The translations under genes and the position numbers were made by a program. The notes under the pieces were generated by a model, which made no database searches, was not told where the DNA came from, and saw only the letters and a list, made by a program, of their open reading frames with translations. Below, piece by piece: positions 52,712 through 60,682 of a stretch of DNA of 64,000 bases. This DNA is from Microlunatus sp964244285 (GTDB lineage Bacteria > Actinomycetota > Actinomycetes > Propionibacteriales > Propionibacteriaceae), in contig NZ_CAXTHT010000002.1 in the NCBI RefSeq assembly GCF_964244285.1, forward strand, positions 124,001 to 188,000, in the 5' to 3' direction. How positions within the stretch are numbered: the stretch's first letter is position 1; every line of letters begins with the position of its first letter.

Positions 52712-53725
52712 TCAGCGTGCGGGGAGGGCCACCCGCTCAGGCAGGCGGAGGAAGCTCTGTGCGCTCCGGTCGAGGATGGCGGTCTTCTCCTCCTCGGTCA
52801 GGTAGGGCGACTCGGCGACGTAGTGGACGGCCTCGACGAGGTCGGCGTGGGTCTCGTCGCTGCCCAGGAGCAGCCGGTCAGCGCCGTAGCTCTCCTTGGC
52901 GGCCAGCAGCGACAGGGGGATGTCCTGGGTGCTCGTGTCGTACCAGAAGTGCTTCAGCCCGCTCAGCGGGTTCTCCGGGTCGAGCCGCAGCTTGCCGTAC
53001 GGGCTCATGGCCGGCAGGCCTTCGGCCGCCATCTTCGCGGCCATGGCCATCCCGCGCTTCATCGCTCGCTCCTGGCGGTGGTACATGAAGGGCAGGTTCC
53101 CGCCGCAGAGGGCGAAGACGAACTGCAGGTCGGGGTAGCGGGTGCTCAGACCCGAGAAGAAGATCCGCGTCGGGGCCACGCTGATCTGCACCGGACTGCC
53201 GTAGGCCAGCGCCAGGTTCCAGTCGCCGAGCCCGGGGTGGACGGCGGAGTTGGAGCCGACCGGGTGGACGTAGACCGTCGTCCGCCCGTGCCGGGCGAGG
53301 TTGGCCCAGAACGGCTCGAAGTCCGGGTGGTCGATCGGTCGGCCGGCCACGGTGCAGGGCAGGGCGACGCCCACGATACCGTCGAGGGCCAGGGCCCGCT
53401 CGGTCTCGGCGATGGCCTCGTCCACGAAGGGCAGGGTCACCGTGGCGAAGCCGCGGAAGCGGCCGTCGAAGCGCTCGTAGGCGTCGACGTAGAGGCCGTT
53501 GATGTGTTGTGCGGCCAGCGTGGCCGCCTCCGCGTCCGGCAGCTCGGTGTTGAGCCCGATCGCGGAGAAGATCTGGTAGTCCACGTCGACGGAGTCCATC
53601 TTGGCCAACCGGTCCGCGAGGTCGTCCGGCTGCCGGGGGACTCGCCTCAGGTCCTCGCGGCCGAGCTCCACGAGCAGCTCCAGATAGCTTGCGGCCCAGT
53701 AGTGGGCGTGTACGTCGATCCTCAT
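52712..53725 (-). CDS. Amidohydrolase (ACMSD-like, amidohydrolase_2 family)
   Basis: A 337-residue TIM-barrel enzyme. It has the N-terminal metal pair DVHAHYW (His5, His7), the strand-5 His in VYVHPVG and the Asp in GSDETH near residue 290. The usual HGGG is CGGN here (FALCGGNLPFMYHR), so one metal- or substrate-binding His is replaced by Cys. Relatives decarboxylate or hydrolyse ring-cleavage products. The enzyme lies between the monooxygenase and MFS genes and is presumably in the same pathway. Confidence 0.85.
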   Translation of the reverse strand: MRIDVHAHYWAASYLELLVELGREDLRRVPRQPDDLADRLAKMDSVDVDYQIFSAIGLNTELPDAEAATLAAQHINGLYVDAYERFDGRFRGFATVTLPFVDEAIAETERALALDGIVGVALPCTVAGRPIDHPDFEPFWANLARHGRTTVYVHPVGSNSAVHPGLGDWNLALAYGSPVQISVAPTRIFFSGLSTRYPDLQFVFALCGGNLPFMYHRQERAMKRGMAMAAKMAAEGLPAMSPYGKLRLDPENPLSGLKHFWYDTSTQDIPLSLLAAKESYGADRLLLGSDETHADLVEAVHYVAESPYLTEEEKTAILDRSAQSFLRLPERVALPAR

Positions 53726-53805
53726 TGATCCCCTTCGGGTTGGTCGGGACGGGCGGGTTCCGGCGGCGGTGACGCTGCTGGCGGTTGCGTGGCGTGGAGG
53801 GGGGC

Positions 53806-54966
53806 TCAGGCTCCCGTGCCGCCGTGCATGGTGCGGATCTCGGTCGGCTCCAGGGTCGGGAAAGGCTGCGCTCCGACCGCGGGCAGCACCTCGGTGACGA
53901 GCAGGTCGTGCATCCGCGTCATGAGCTCGGCGTTGTAGGCCCCGACGGTGGTGCGGACGTTCAGGTGTCCGATCCCGAGCGCCTCGTACTCCTTGAGCTG
54001 GCGGACGATGCTGTCGGGCGACCCGGCCAGCAGCCAGGACTGCGCGAAGATCGAGTTGGCCAGGTGGGGGTCCTTCTTCGGCCCCGGCACCGGCAGGCCG
54101 AGCTGCGCGGCGTCGATGCCGGAGAGGTCCTCCTCGGCCATCTGCCGGATGGTCCGGTCGTCGTTCTTGCGGTCCATCCAGAACGTGCGACCCATCATCG
54201 ACTCGGCCAGGTCCCAGGCGGCGTCGTCGGTCTCGGCGACGATCACGTTGCGGGTGACCAGGGACAGCGAGGCTGCGCGCTCCACCTGTTTCGCCGTCGC
54301 CCCGGCGGCGGACATGGCGTCCCGGTGCAGACCGAAGGAGCGGACGGCCGCCTGCGGCATGCACGGGCCGAGGAACACCGGCCAGCCACGCTGGGCTGCC
54401 ATCGCGATGGTGGCGTCGGTGTTGGAGCCGATCGCCAGCTGGGGACCGCCGCTGCGGTAGGAGAGCGGCGCCATCCGGGGATCGAGCCGCCCCTTGTCCC
54501 AGGGCGTGTCCACCACCAGCGGCGGGTCGCCGGGGCGGTGCCCCAGCGCGTCGGTCAGGACCTGGAGCCGGCTGGCGAAGATCTCCTTGCGCTGAGCCGG
54601 GTCGAGGCCGTTGTTGGCGTAGTCCGGGACCGGGCCGCTCCGACCCATGGACATGCCCATCACGAAGCGGCCGCGCAGCAGCAGGTCGACGACGCTCGCG
54701 TCCTCGGCCGTGCGCAGCGGGTTGTGGAAGGTCAGCGGGACGATGGTGGTGCCGAACCAGGCGTCGCCCAGGTCCTGACTGACCCGGCCGGCCATGATGA
54801 ACGGGTTGCAGTAGGGCTCGTAGCCGGAGTAGTGCTGCTCGCCGAACGTGACCATCGCCGCGCCCGCCTGGGCGACCTCCACGGCCTGGGCGAGACACAT
54901 GTCGATGACCGCGGAGTCATCCTCCGGCGAGCGGGAGAGGGGTCCGACGAACACGGAGACGTGCAC
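53806..54966 (-). CDS. LLM-class (luciferase-like) flavin-dependent monooxygenase
   Basis: A 386-residue TIM-barrel enzyme of the bacterial luciferase superfamily. It shows GEQHYSGYEPYCNPFIMAGR near the start, RGRFVMGMSMGRSGP in the flavin region, and a long insertion between residues 250 and 310. Such enzymes use FMNH2 and oxygen and need a flavin reductase, which is encoded 0.9 kb away on the other strand. The GTG start has AAGGAG upstream. It is the first gene of the arm driven by a promoter with a TetR operator. The substrate is unknown. Confidence 0.88.
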   Translation of the reverse strand: MHVSVFVGPLSRSPEDDSAVIDMCLAQAVEVAQAGAAMVTFGEQHYSGYEPYCNPFIMAGRVSQDLGDAWFGTTIVPLTFHNPLRTAEDASVVDLLLRGRFVMGMSMGRSGPVPDYANNGLDPAQRKEIFASRLQVLTDALGHRPGDPPLVVDTPWDKGRLDPRMAPLSYRSGGPQLAIGSNTDATIAMAAQRGWPVFLGPCMPQAAVRSFGLHRDAMSAAGATAKQVERAASLSLVTRNVIVAETDDAAWDLAESMMGRTFWMDRKNDDRTIRQMAEEDLSGIDAAQLGLPVPGPKKDPHLANSIFAQSWLLAGSPDSIVRQLKEYEALGIGHLNVRTTVGAYNAELMTRMHDLLVTEVLPAVGAQPFPTLEPTEIRTMHGGTGA

Positions 54967-55034
54967 GGTTTCTCCTTGGCTGGGCTCGAACCGGCGTCCT
55001 CGCCGACTCGTCAGGTGCCTTGCAGCACGGAGAA

Positions 55035-55063
55035 ACTGTATGACTGACTAGTCGGTAAGTCAA
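55035..55063 (-). promoter_or_regulatory. Promoter of the monooxygenase arm with TetR operator
   Basis: On the minus strand TTGACT (55063-55058) and TACAGT (55040-55035) are 17 bases apart. The 22-bp operator TGACTTACCGACTAGTCAGTCA, given by its ends TGACTTAC and GTCAGTCA, fills the spacer (55041-55062). Its inverted arms match at 7 of 8 positions. Confidence 0.75.
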
Positions 55064-55719
55064 TCGATCTTCGGAGAGGCGTCGCTCACGGTGAGCATCG
55101 CGAGCAGGGTGTCGAAGGGAGCCCCCGTCTCGCGTCGAGCGTCGATCAGCCACGCTTGCTGCAGCCCGTTGACTGCGGCGGCCACCAGGGTGGTGAGGCT
55201 GTCCAGATCATGGTCGGAGGCGATCTCGCCGAGCGTCCGCGCCTCGACGAGCCGTTCGTGGATGAACTCCCGCACGTAGTGGGTGCGTTGCTGGACGTAC
55301 TCGATGGCCGCCGCGTTGCCGGCGATGCCCTCGCCCTCGAGGACGTGGATCAGCCTCAGCTGGGTCCGTGACTCCTCGGCCGTGCCGACAAGGCGGCGAA
55401 GCTCCGCGATCCCGCTCAGGCCACGCGGGGGATGCTGCTCACTGATCCGGGCGTCGGCCCAGTCGTGCTGCGCCGAGAGGACGGCGGCGAACAGCACCTC
55501 CTTGGACGAGAAGTGGTGCAGCACGCCTGGGCGGGTCAGCCCGACCTGGCGCGCCACCGCGTCCAGGGTCGTCTGGGTGTACCCGCGCTCGGAGAAGATC
55601 TCGGTCGCCGCCGCGACGATCGAGGCCTTGAGCCCGGCGCTGTCGTCGATCTGGCGCTGGGACCGGTTGCGCGGGCGGCGGACACTGGTCACGCCCGGCT
55701 CGCTGCTCACGTCTGTCAC
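55060..55719 (-). CDS. TetR-family transcriptional regulator
   Basis: A 219-residue repressor-type regulator. The N-terminal HTH reads IVAAATEIFSERGYTQTTLDAVARQ, abbreviated AATEIFSERGY...TLDAVARQVGLTRPGVLHHF, with the usual F-x-SKE end. The ligand-binding half is TetR-like, with several helices. The start is GTG. Its stop codon overlaps the operator of the monooxygenase arm and its start faces the reductase arm with its operator, so it very likely represses both arms until a pathway compound is bound. Confidence 0.92.
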   Translation of the reverse strand: MTDVSSEPGVTSVRRPRNRSQRQIDDSAGLKASIVAAATEIFSERGYTQTTLDAVARQVGLTRPGVLHHFSSKEVLFAAVLSAQHDWADARISEQHPPRGLSGIAELRRLVGTAEESRTQLRLIHVLEGEGIAGNAAAIEYVQQRTHYVREFIHERLVEARTLGEIASDHDLDSLTTLVAAAVNGLQQAWLIDARRETGAPFDTLLAMLTVSDASPKID

Positions 55720-55755
55720 TCCGCGAGGGTATCGGACAGGGCTGGTTCGGTTCGT

Positions 55756-55780
55756 GTCAGTAGGTCATTGACCTACTGAC
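55756..55780. promoter_or_regulatory. Perfect 25-bp palindrome between tetR and flavin reductase
   Basis: GTCAGTAGGTCA, one base, TGACCTACTGAC: 12-bp perfect arms. Its right arm overlaps the operator at 55769-55790. It may be the site for autoregulation of the TetR gene. Confidence 0.8.
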
Positions 55781-55796
55781 AGGTCAGTCAGATATG
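55768..55796 (+). promoter_or_regulatory. Promoter of the reductase arm with TetR operator
   Basis: TTGACC (55768-55773) and GATATG (55791-55796) are 17 bases apart. The 22-bp operator at 55769-55790 begins TGACCTAC and ends GTCAGTCA. It is identical to the operator of the other arm at 18 of 22 positions and sits in the same place relative to -35 and -10. Confidence 0.75.
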
Positions 55797-55865
55797 GTGG
55801 TTGCACTCGCGCTCTCTCGTTCCAGAAGATGCGCGTCGCCACTGCTCCTGCCGAGTGAGGAACCG

Positions 55866-56381
55866 ATGATCGTTTCTGCTGAGCCCACCGAGGCTGTCCT
55901 GGATCTCGGGGTCGACCCGGCCGAGTTGCGGCGGGTCCTCTCGCACTTCTGCTCCGGCATCGTCGTGGTGACGGGCATGGGTGCCGACGGGCCGGCGGGG
56001 TTCACCTGTCAGGCGTTCTCGGCGCTCTCCCTGGACCCCCCGCTGGTGCTATTCACCCCGCAGCGCACTTCGACCTCCTGGCCCCTGATCCAGCGGTCGG
56101 GCCGGTTTTCGGTCAACGTGCTGGAGGCCGGTCAGGAACCCATCAGCAACGCGTTCGCGCGCAGCGGCACGGACAAGTTCGCCGACGTCGGCTGGCGTCT
56201 GGGCCCGTACGGCAACCCGGTGCTCGACGGCGTCCTGGCCGCGATCGAGTGCGAGCTCTACGAGACCCACGACGGCGGCGATCACCTGATCGTCGTCGGC
56301 CGGGTCCTCGGGATGGTCGAGCACCCGGACGCGACCGCGCCGCTGCTCTACTTCCGCAGCCGCTACCGCTCGCTGGTCTAG
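55866..56381 (+). CDS. Flavin reductase (HpaC/ActVB-like)
   Basis: A 171-residue flavoprotein with the split-barrel FMN reductase fold (LRRVLSHFCSGIVVVTG, GFTCQAFSALSLDPPLVLF, SGRFSVNVL). The ATG at 55866 has GAGGAA upstream. It would supply reduced flavin to the LLM monooxygenase. The next gene starts at its stop codon. Confidence 0.9.
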   Translation: MIVSAEPTEAVLDLGVDPAELRRVLSHFCSGIVVVTGMGADGPAGFTCQAFSALSLDPPLVLFTPQRTSTSWPLIQRSGRFSVNVLEAGQEPISNAFARSGTDKFADVGWRLGPYGNPVLDGVLAAIECELYETHDGGDHLIVVGRVLGMVEHPDATAPLLYFRSRYRSLV

Positions 56382-57388
56382 TGGTCCCGCCGGATGGTCG
56401 GGTTGCGCGCATCGACCACGCCGGGAGCTGGGCCCTCGGTCGGCTGTCGCAGCCGGGCGGACGCCCTTTTCCAGCGTTGGTCGCGCGCGACCGGGCCCTC
56501 GACCTGTCCGAGGTCGCCGAGCTCGGCGCTCCCTCGCGCACCGTCGACCTGCTGGACCGCTGGCAGGAGTCGCTACCGGTGCTCGAGACCCTGGCGGCCA
56601 GCACCCAGGGGTGGGTGCCGCTGGGCGGCCTGCAGGTGCACAGCCCCGTCGAGCCGCGGCAGATCTTCCAGGCCGGCGCCAACTACCGCACCCACGTCAT
56701 CGAGATCGCGGCCGCCCAGCACGACGGGTCCGACGGCCGCACGGTCGAGCAGGTGCGCGCCGACGCGGCCGCCCGGCTGGACGGGCGGGGCCGGCAGCCG
56801 CCGTTCGTCTTCCAGGGCCTGCCCAGCGCCATCTGCGGCGCGTTCGACGACGTGGTGCTGCCCTACGACGGCACCCAACCGGACTGGGAGCTCGAGCTGG
56901 CCGCGGTGATCGGCCGCCTCGCCCGCCGGGTGACCCCGGACGAGGCGCTGGGCGTCGTGGCCGGGTGGACCATCGTCAACGACCTGACGCTGCGGGAACG
57001 CGTCTTCGGGGCCAACGGGGGACGGATGGGCGCCGACTGGGTCTCGGCCAAGAACTCACCCACCTTCCTGCCGACCGGGCCGGTGCTCGTGCCGCGGGCC
57101 GCGGTCCCCGATCCCGGTGACCTCCAGATCACCCTGCGGCTCAACGCCCAGGTGATGCAGGACCAGTCCACGAAGGACATGCTCGTCGACGTCGCGCGGA
57201 TCCTTGCGCACTGCTCCAGCGTGGCCACCCTGTTGCCGGGAGACCTGGTGCTGACCGGCAGCCCGGCCGGCAACGGGCTGGCGCACGGCCGGCTGCTGCG
57301 CGAGGGCGACGTCATGGACGCACAGATCACCGGCCTCGGCGCTCAGCGCAACCGCTGCGTCCGCGAGGAGCGGCCGGCGCCGAGGTGA
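56381..57388 (+). CDS. Fumarylacetoacetate hydrolase family protein
   Basis: A 335-residue hydrolase. The C-terminal two thirds carry FAH hallmarks: FQAGANYRTHV, PDWELELAAVIGRLARRV with acidic metal ligands, GWTIVNDLTLRE and GDLVLTGSPAGNG. The family cleaves C-C bonds of diketo acids or decarboxylates ring-fission products. The GTG at 56381 shares one base with the previous stop. No clear ribosome site is seen, so translation probably depends on the upstream gene and the exact start is uncertain. Confidence 0.85.
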   Translation: MVPPDGRVARIDHAGSWALGRLSQPGGRPFPALVARDRALDLSEVAELGAPSRTVDLLDRWQESLPVLETLAASTQGWVPLGGLQVHSPVEPRQIFQAGANYRTHVIEIAAAQHDGSDGRTVEQVRADAAARLDGRGRQPPFVFQGLPSAICGAFDDVVLPYDGTQPDWELELAAVIGRLARRVTPDEALGVVAGWTIVNDLTLRERVFGANGGRMGADWVSAKNSPTFLPTGPVLVPRAAVPDPGDLQITLRLNAQVMQDQSTKDMLVDVARILAHCSSVATLLPGDLVLTGSPAGNGLAHGRLLREGDVMDAQITGLGAQRNRCVREERPAPR

Positions 57389-57467
57389 GCCGGTGAGGTG
57401 AGCCCGGGAGCCCTCCGCAGCCCGGTTACCATTGACCCTTCTGGCGTACGCATGAAAGGCCCTTGCT

Positions 57468-58988
57468 GTGACCTCCGTCCCGAGCCTCAGTGCTGCTGGC
57501 GTCCCTGAGCCCTTCGCCACCCTCGGGCTCACGTTCGACGACGTGCTGCTGCAGCCGGCGGAGAGCGATATCATCCCCTCCCAGGTGCAGACCGAGTCAC
57601 AGGTCTCCAAGCGGATCAGCGTCAAGGTGCCGCTGGTGTCCTCGCCGATGGACACCGTCACCGAGGCCCGGATGGCCGTGGCCATCGCCCGGCAGGGTGG
57701 GCTGGGCATCATCCACCGCAACCTCTCGATCGAGGACCAGGCCCACCAGGTCGACGTGGTCAAGCGCTCCGAGGCCGGCATGATCGACGAGCCGATCACC
57801 ATCTCGCCCGAGGCCACCATCGGTGAGGCCGACGCGATGTGCGGCCGGTTCCGGATCTCCGGCGTCCCGGTCGTGGACCGCGACATGACCCTGCTCGGGA
57901 TCGTCACCAACCGGGACATGCGCTTCGAGAGCGACCCGGCCCGGCTCGTCGGTGACGTGATGACGCCGATGCCCTTGGTCACGGGGCCGGTCGGAATCAG
58001 CGGCGATGACGCCATGCGGCTGCTGGCCCAGCACAAGATCGAGAAGCTGCCGCTGGTGGACGATCGCAACCGGCTGCGCGGCCTGATCACCCTCAAGGAC
58101 TTCGTGAAGTCCGACCAGTACCCCGACGCCTCCAAGGACGACCAGGGCCGGCTTCGGGTGGGCGCGGCCGTCGGCTTCTTCGGCGACTCGTGGAAGCGGG
58201 CGATGGCGCTGGTCGAGGAGGGCGTCGACCTGCTGGTGGTCGACACCGCGCACGGTCACTCCCAGGGCGTGATCGAGATGGTCCGCCGGCTCAAGGCCGA
58301 CCCGGCCGTGGCGCACGTCGACGTCGTCGGCGGCAACGTCGCGACCTACGCCGGGGCCAAGGCGCTCGTCGAGGCGGGGGTCGACGGCGTCAAGGTCGGT
58401 GTCGGGCCCGGCTCCATCTGCACCACCCGCGTCGTCGCCGGCGTCGGCGTGCCCCAGGTGACGGCGATCCACAACGCCTCCCGCGCCTGCCGCCCCGCCG
58501 GCGTGCCCCTGATCGGCGACGGCGGCCTGCAGTACTCCGGCGACATCGCGAAGGCCCTGGTGGCCGGGGCCGACACGGTGATGCTCGGGTCGCTGCTCGC
58601 CGGCTGCGAGGAGAGCCCGGGCGACCTGATCTTCCTGAACGGCAAGCAGTTCAAGACCTACCGCGGGATGGGCTCGCTGGGCGCCATGGCCTCCCGCGGT
58701 CGCAGCGCGTCGTACTCCAAGGACCGCTACTTCCAGGGTGACGTCACCGCCGACTCCCAGCTGATCGCCGAGGGCATCGAGGGCCAGGTGCCCTTCCGCG
58801 GCCCCCTCGCCGCGGTGGCCTACCAGCTGGTCGGTGGCCTGCGGCAGTCGATGTTCTACACCGGCGCCGCCAGCATCCCCGAGCTGCAGGAGCGCGGCTC
58901 CTTCGTCCGGATCACCTCCGCCGGCCTGCGCGAGTCCCACCCCCACGACATCCAGATGACCGTCGAAGCGCCGAACTACGCCGGCTGA
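57468..58988 (+). CDS. guaB: Inosine-5'-monophosphate dehydrogenase
   Basis: This 506-residue enzyme oxidises IMP to XMP, the committed step to GMP. The catalytic Cys318 is in GPGSICTTRVVAGVG. Two CBS domains lie at about residues 100-215, and the flap region has GMGSLGAM. The GTG start follows AAAGG. A -10-like TACCAT (57427) lies about 40 bases upstream. A hairpin separates it from guaB3. Confidence 0.97.
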   Translation: MTSVPSLSAAGVPEPFATLGLTFDDVLLQPAESDIIPSQVQTESQVSKRISVKVPLVSSPMDTVTEARMAVAIARQGGLGIIHRNLSIEDQAHQVDVVKRSEAGMIDEPITISPEATIGEADAMCGRFRISGVPVVDRDMTLLGIVTNRDMRFESDPARLVGDVMTPMPLVTGPVGISGDDAMRLLAQHKIEKLPLVDDRNRLRGLITLKDFVKSDQYPDASKDDQGRLRVGAAVGFFGDSWKRAMALVEEGVDLLVVDTAHGHSQGVIEMVRRLKADPAVAHVDVVGGNVATYAGAKALVEAGVDGVKVGVGPGSICTTRVVAGVGVPQVTAIHNASRACRPAGVPLIGDGGLQYSGDIAKALVAGADTVMLGSLLAGCEESPGDLIFLNGKQFKTYRGMGSLGAMASRGRSASYSKDRYFQGDVTADSQLIAEGIEGQVPFRGPLAAVAYQLVGGLRQSMFYTGAASIPELQERGSFVRITSAGLRESHPHDIQMTVEAPNYAG

Positions 58989-58990
58989 AC

Positions 58991-59044
58991 CCGACTTGTC
59001 AGAATTGAGTTGCCCTAGAGGACAACTGGGTTCTGACAACTCGG
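58991..59044 (+). terminator. Hairpin between guaB and guaB3
   Basis: CCGACTTGTCAGAA (58991-59004) pairs with TTCTGACAACTCGG (59031-59044) at 13 of 14 positions, with a second inner stem. The arm shares CCGAGTTGTCAG with the hairpin at 15912. Confidence 0.65.
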
Positions 59045-59074
59045 CTTCGGGCCCGGCCCACTAGGGTTTGGGCC

Positions 59075-60193
59075 ATGTACGACATCGGGCTCTCGAAGCG
59101 GGCGCAGCAGGCTTTTGCGTTCGACGACATCACGATCGTGCCGTCGCGGCGGACGCGCGGGGACGAGGAGGTGTCGATGTCGTGGCGGATCGACGCGCAG
59201 ACCTTCGCGTTCCCGATCCTGGCCGCGCCGATGGACTCGGTGATGTCGCCGGCCACGGCCATCGCGGTGGGTCGGCTGGGCGGGCTCGGGGTGCTGAACC
59301 TCGAGGGGCTGTGGACCCGGTACGAGGACCCGGCCTCCCGTTATGAGGAGATCGCGGCCATCGCCGACCCCCTCGAAGCGACGCGTCGGATGCAGCAGAT
59401 CTACGCCGAGCCGATCAAGGACGAGCTGATCGGACGGCGGGTGGCCGAGATCCGCGCGGCCGGGGTACCGGCGGCCGGTGCGCTGTCGCCGCAGAACACC
59501 CAGGCCTACGCCAAGGCGGTGGTGGACTCCGGCGTCGACTTCTTCGTCATCCGCGGCACGACGGTGTCGGCCGAGCACGTGTCCCGGGAGTCCGAGCCGC
59601 TCAACCTCAAGCAGTTCATCTACGACCTCGACGTGCCCGTCATCGTCGGCGGCTGCGCCACCTACCAGGCCGCACTGCACCTGATGCGGACGGGGGCGGC
59701 CGGCGTCCTGGTCGGCTTCGGCGGGGGAGCGGCCTACACCACGCGCTCGGTGCTCGGCGTCGCGGTCCCGATGGCCTCCGCGGTCGCCGACGTCGCCGCC
59801 GCCCGCCGCGACTACCTGGACGAGTCCGGTGGCCGCTACGTGCACGTCATTGCCGACGGCTCGGTCAACCTGTCCGGCGACCTCGCCAAGGCCATCGCCT
59901 GCGGTGCGGACGCCGTCATGGTGGGCTCACCACTGGCGAAGGCCGAGGAGGCCCCGGGCCGCGGCTTCCACTGGGGCCCCGAGGCCTGGCACGCGACCCT
60001 GCCACGCGGTGAGCGGGCGTACTACGAGCCGGTCGGGACGCTCGAGCAGATCCTGCTCGGCCCCGCCACCGTCGGCGACGGCACCATGAACCTGGCCGGC
60101 GCGCTCCGCAAGGCCATGGCCACCACCGGCTACACCGACATCAAGGAGTTCCAGCGGGTGGACGTGGTGGTCGGCGCGATGGCAGGCGTCTAG
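59075..60193 (+). CDS. guaB3: GuaB3 family IMP dehydrogenase-related protein
   Basis: A 372-residue TIM-barrel protein of the actinobacterial GuaB3 group, without CBS domains. It has the FDDITIVPS start, LAAPMDSVMSP and ADGSVNLSGDLAKAIACGADAVMVG phosphate-site segments. The loop that holds the catalytic Cys in true IMPDH reads GGGAAYTTRSVLG, so that Cys is missing. The pairing with guaB is conserved in actinobacteria. Its exact reaction is not settled by this sequence. Confidence 0.9.
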   Translation: MYDIGLSKRAQQAFAFDDITIVPSRRTRGDEEVSMSWRIDAQTFAFPILAAPMDSVMSPATAIAVGRLGGLGVLNLEGLWTRYEDPASRYEEIAAIADPLEATRRMQQIYAEPIKDELIGRRVAEIRAAGVPAAGALSPQNTQAYAKAVVDSGVDFFVIRGTTVSAEHVSRESEPLNLKQFIYDLDVPVIVGGCATYQAALHLMRTGAAGVLVGFGGGAAYTTRSVLGVAVPMASAVADVAAARRDYLDESGGRYVHVIADGSVNLSGDLAKAIACGADAVMVGSPLAKAEEAPGRGFHWGPEAWHATLPRGERAYYEPVGTLEQILLGPATVGDGTMNLAGALRKAMATTGYTDIKEFQRVDVVVGAMAGV

Positions 60194-60198
60194 CCACC

Positions 60199-60222
60199 GG
60201 CCCTTCGACAAGCCCAAGGGAA
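60199..60222. repeat. Dispersed repeat copy C
   Basis: CCCTTCGACAAGCCCAAGGGAACGG lies between guaB3 and the convergent universal stress gene, closely related to copy A at 20774 (core CCCTTCGAC...GGGAACGG). Confidence 0.65.
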
Positions 60223-60246
60223 CGGGCTCGACGGCGGGAACCGTCG

Positions 60247-60642
60247 TCAGTGCCGGGGTTTGACCGCGACGACGGGGCAGTCGGCGCCCAGCAGGACGGC
60301 CTGGGCGGTGCTGCCGGTGATCAGCTTGCCCACCGGGGACCGACGCCGGATGCCGATCACGATGAGGTCGGCGCCCACCTGGGCCGCCGTGGCCAGGATG
60401 CTCGCCGCAGCGGGGTTGCCGTCGGTGGGCTGGACGATCTCGTGCTCGATGCCCGCAGCCGCGAGCTGGGCGGTCAGGGCGTCGAGGTCCTGACCGGAGG
60501 CGAACACCGGGTCGGAGTAGTTGCCGTCCTTGCCGGTGTTGACGACCGTCAGCACGGCGCCGGCCGCCTTGGCCTGCTCGATGGCGTAGTCGACCGCAGC
60601 CACGCCCTCGGGCGTGGGGATGTACCCCGTCACGATGTTCAT
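60247..60642 (-). CDS. Universal stress protein
   Basis: A 131-residue single-domain Usp fold. The ATP-binding pattern G-2x-G-9x-G(S/T) is represented by IGIRRRSPVGKLITGSTAQ, and the end is ADCPVVAVKPRH. It starts with ATG at 60642. The neighbours do not suggest a specific stress. Confidence 0.9.
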   Translation of the reverse strand: MNIVTGYIPTPEGVAAVDYAIEQAKAAGAVLTVVNTGKDGNYSDPVFASGQDLDALTAQLAAAGIEHEIVQPTDGNPAAASILATAAQVGADLIVIGIRRRSPVGKLITGSTAQAVLLGADCPVVAVKPRH

Positions 60643-60682
60643 CCGGCCACAGTAGTGGTCGGGCACCCCGCAGGAACGGCCT

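Noticed and set aside
57597..59039. Long minus-strand frame opposite guaB
   Set aside because: It is a shadow of a complete IMP dehydrogenase, with no motif or ribosome site.
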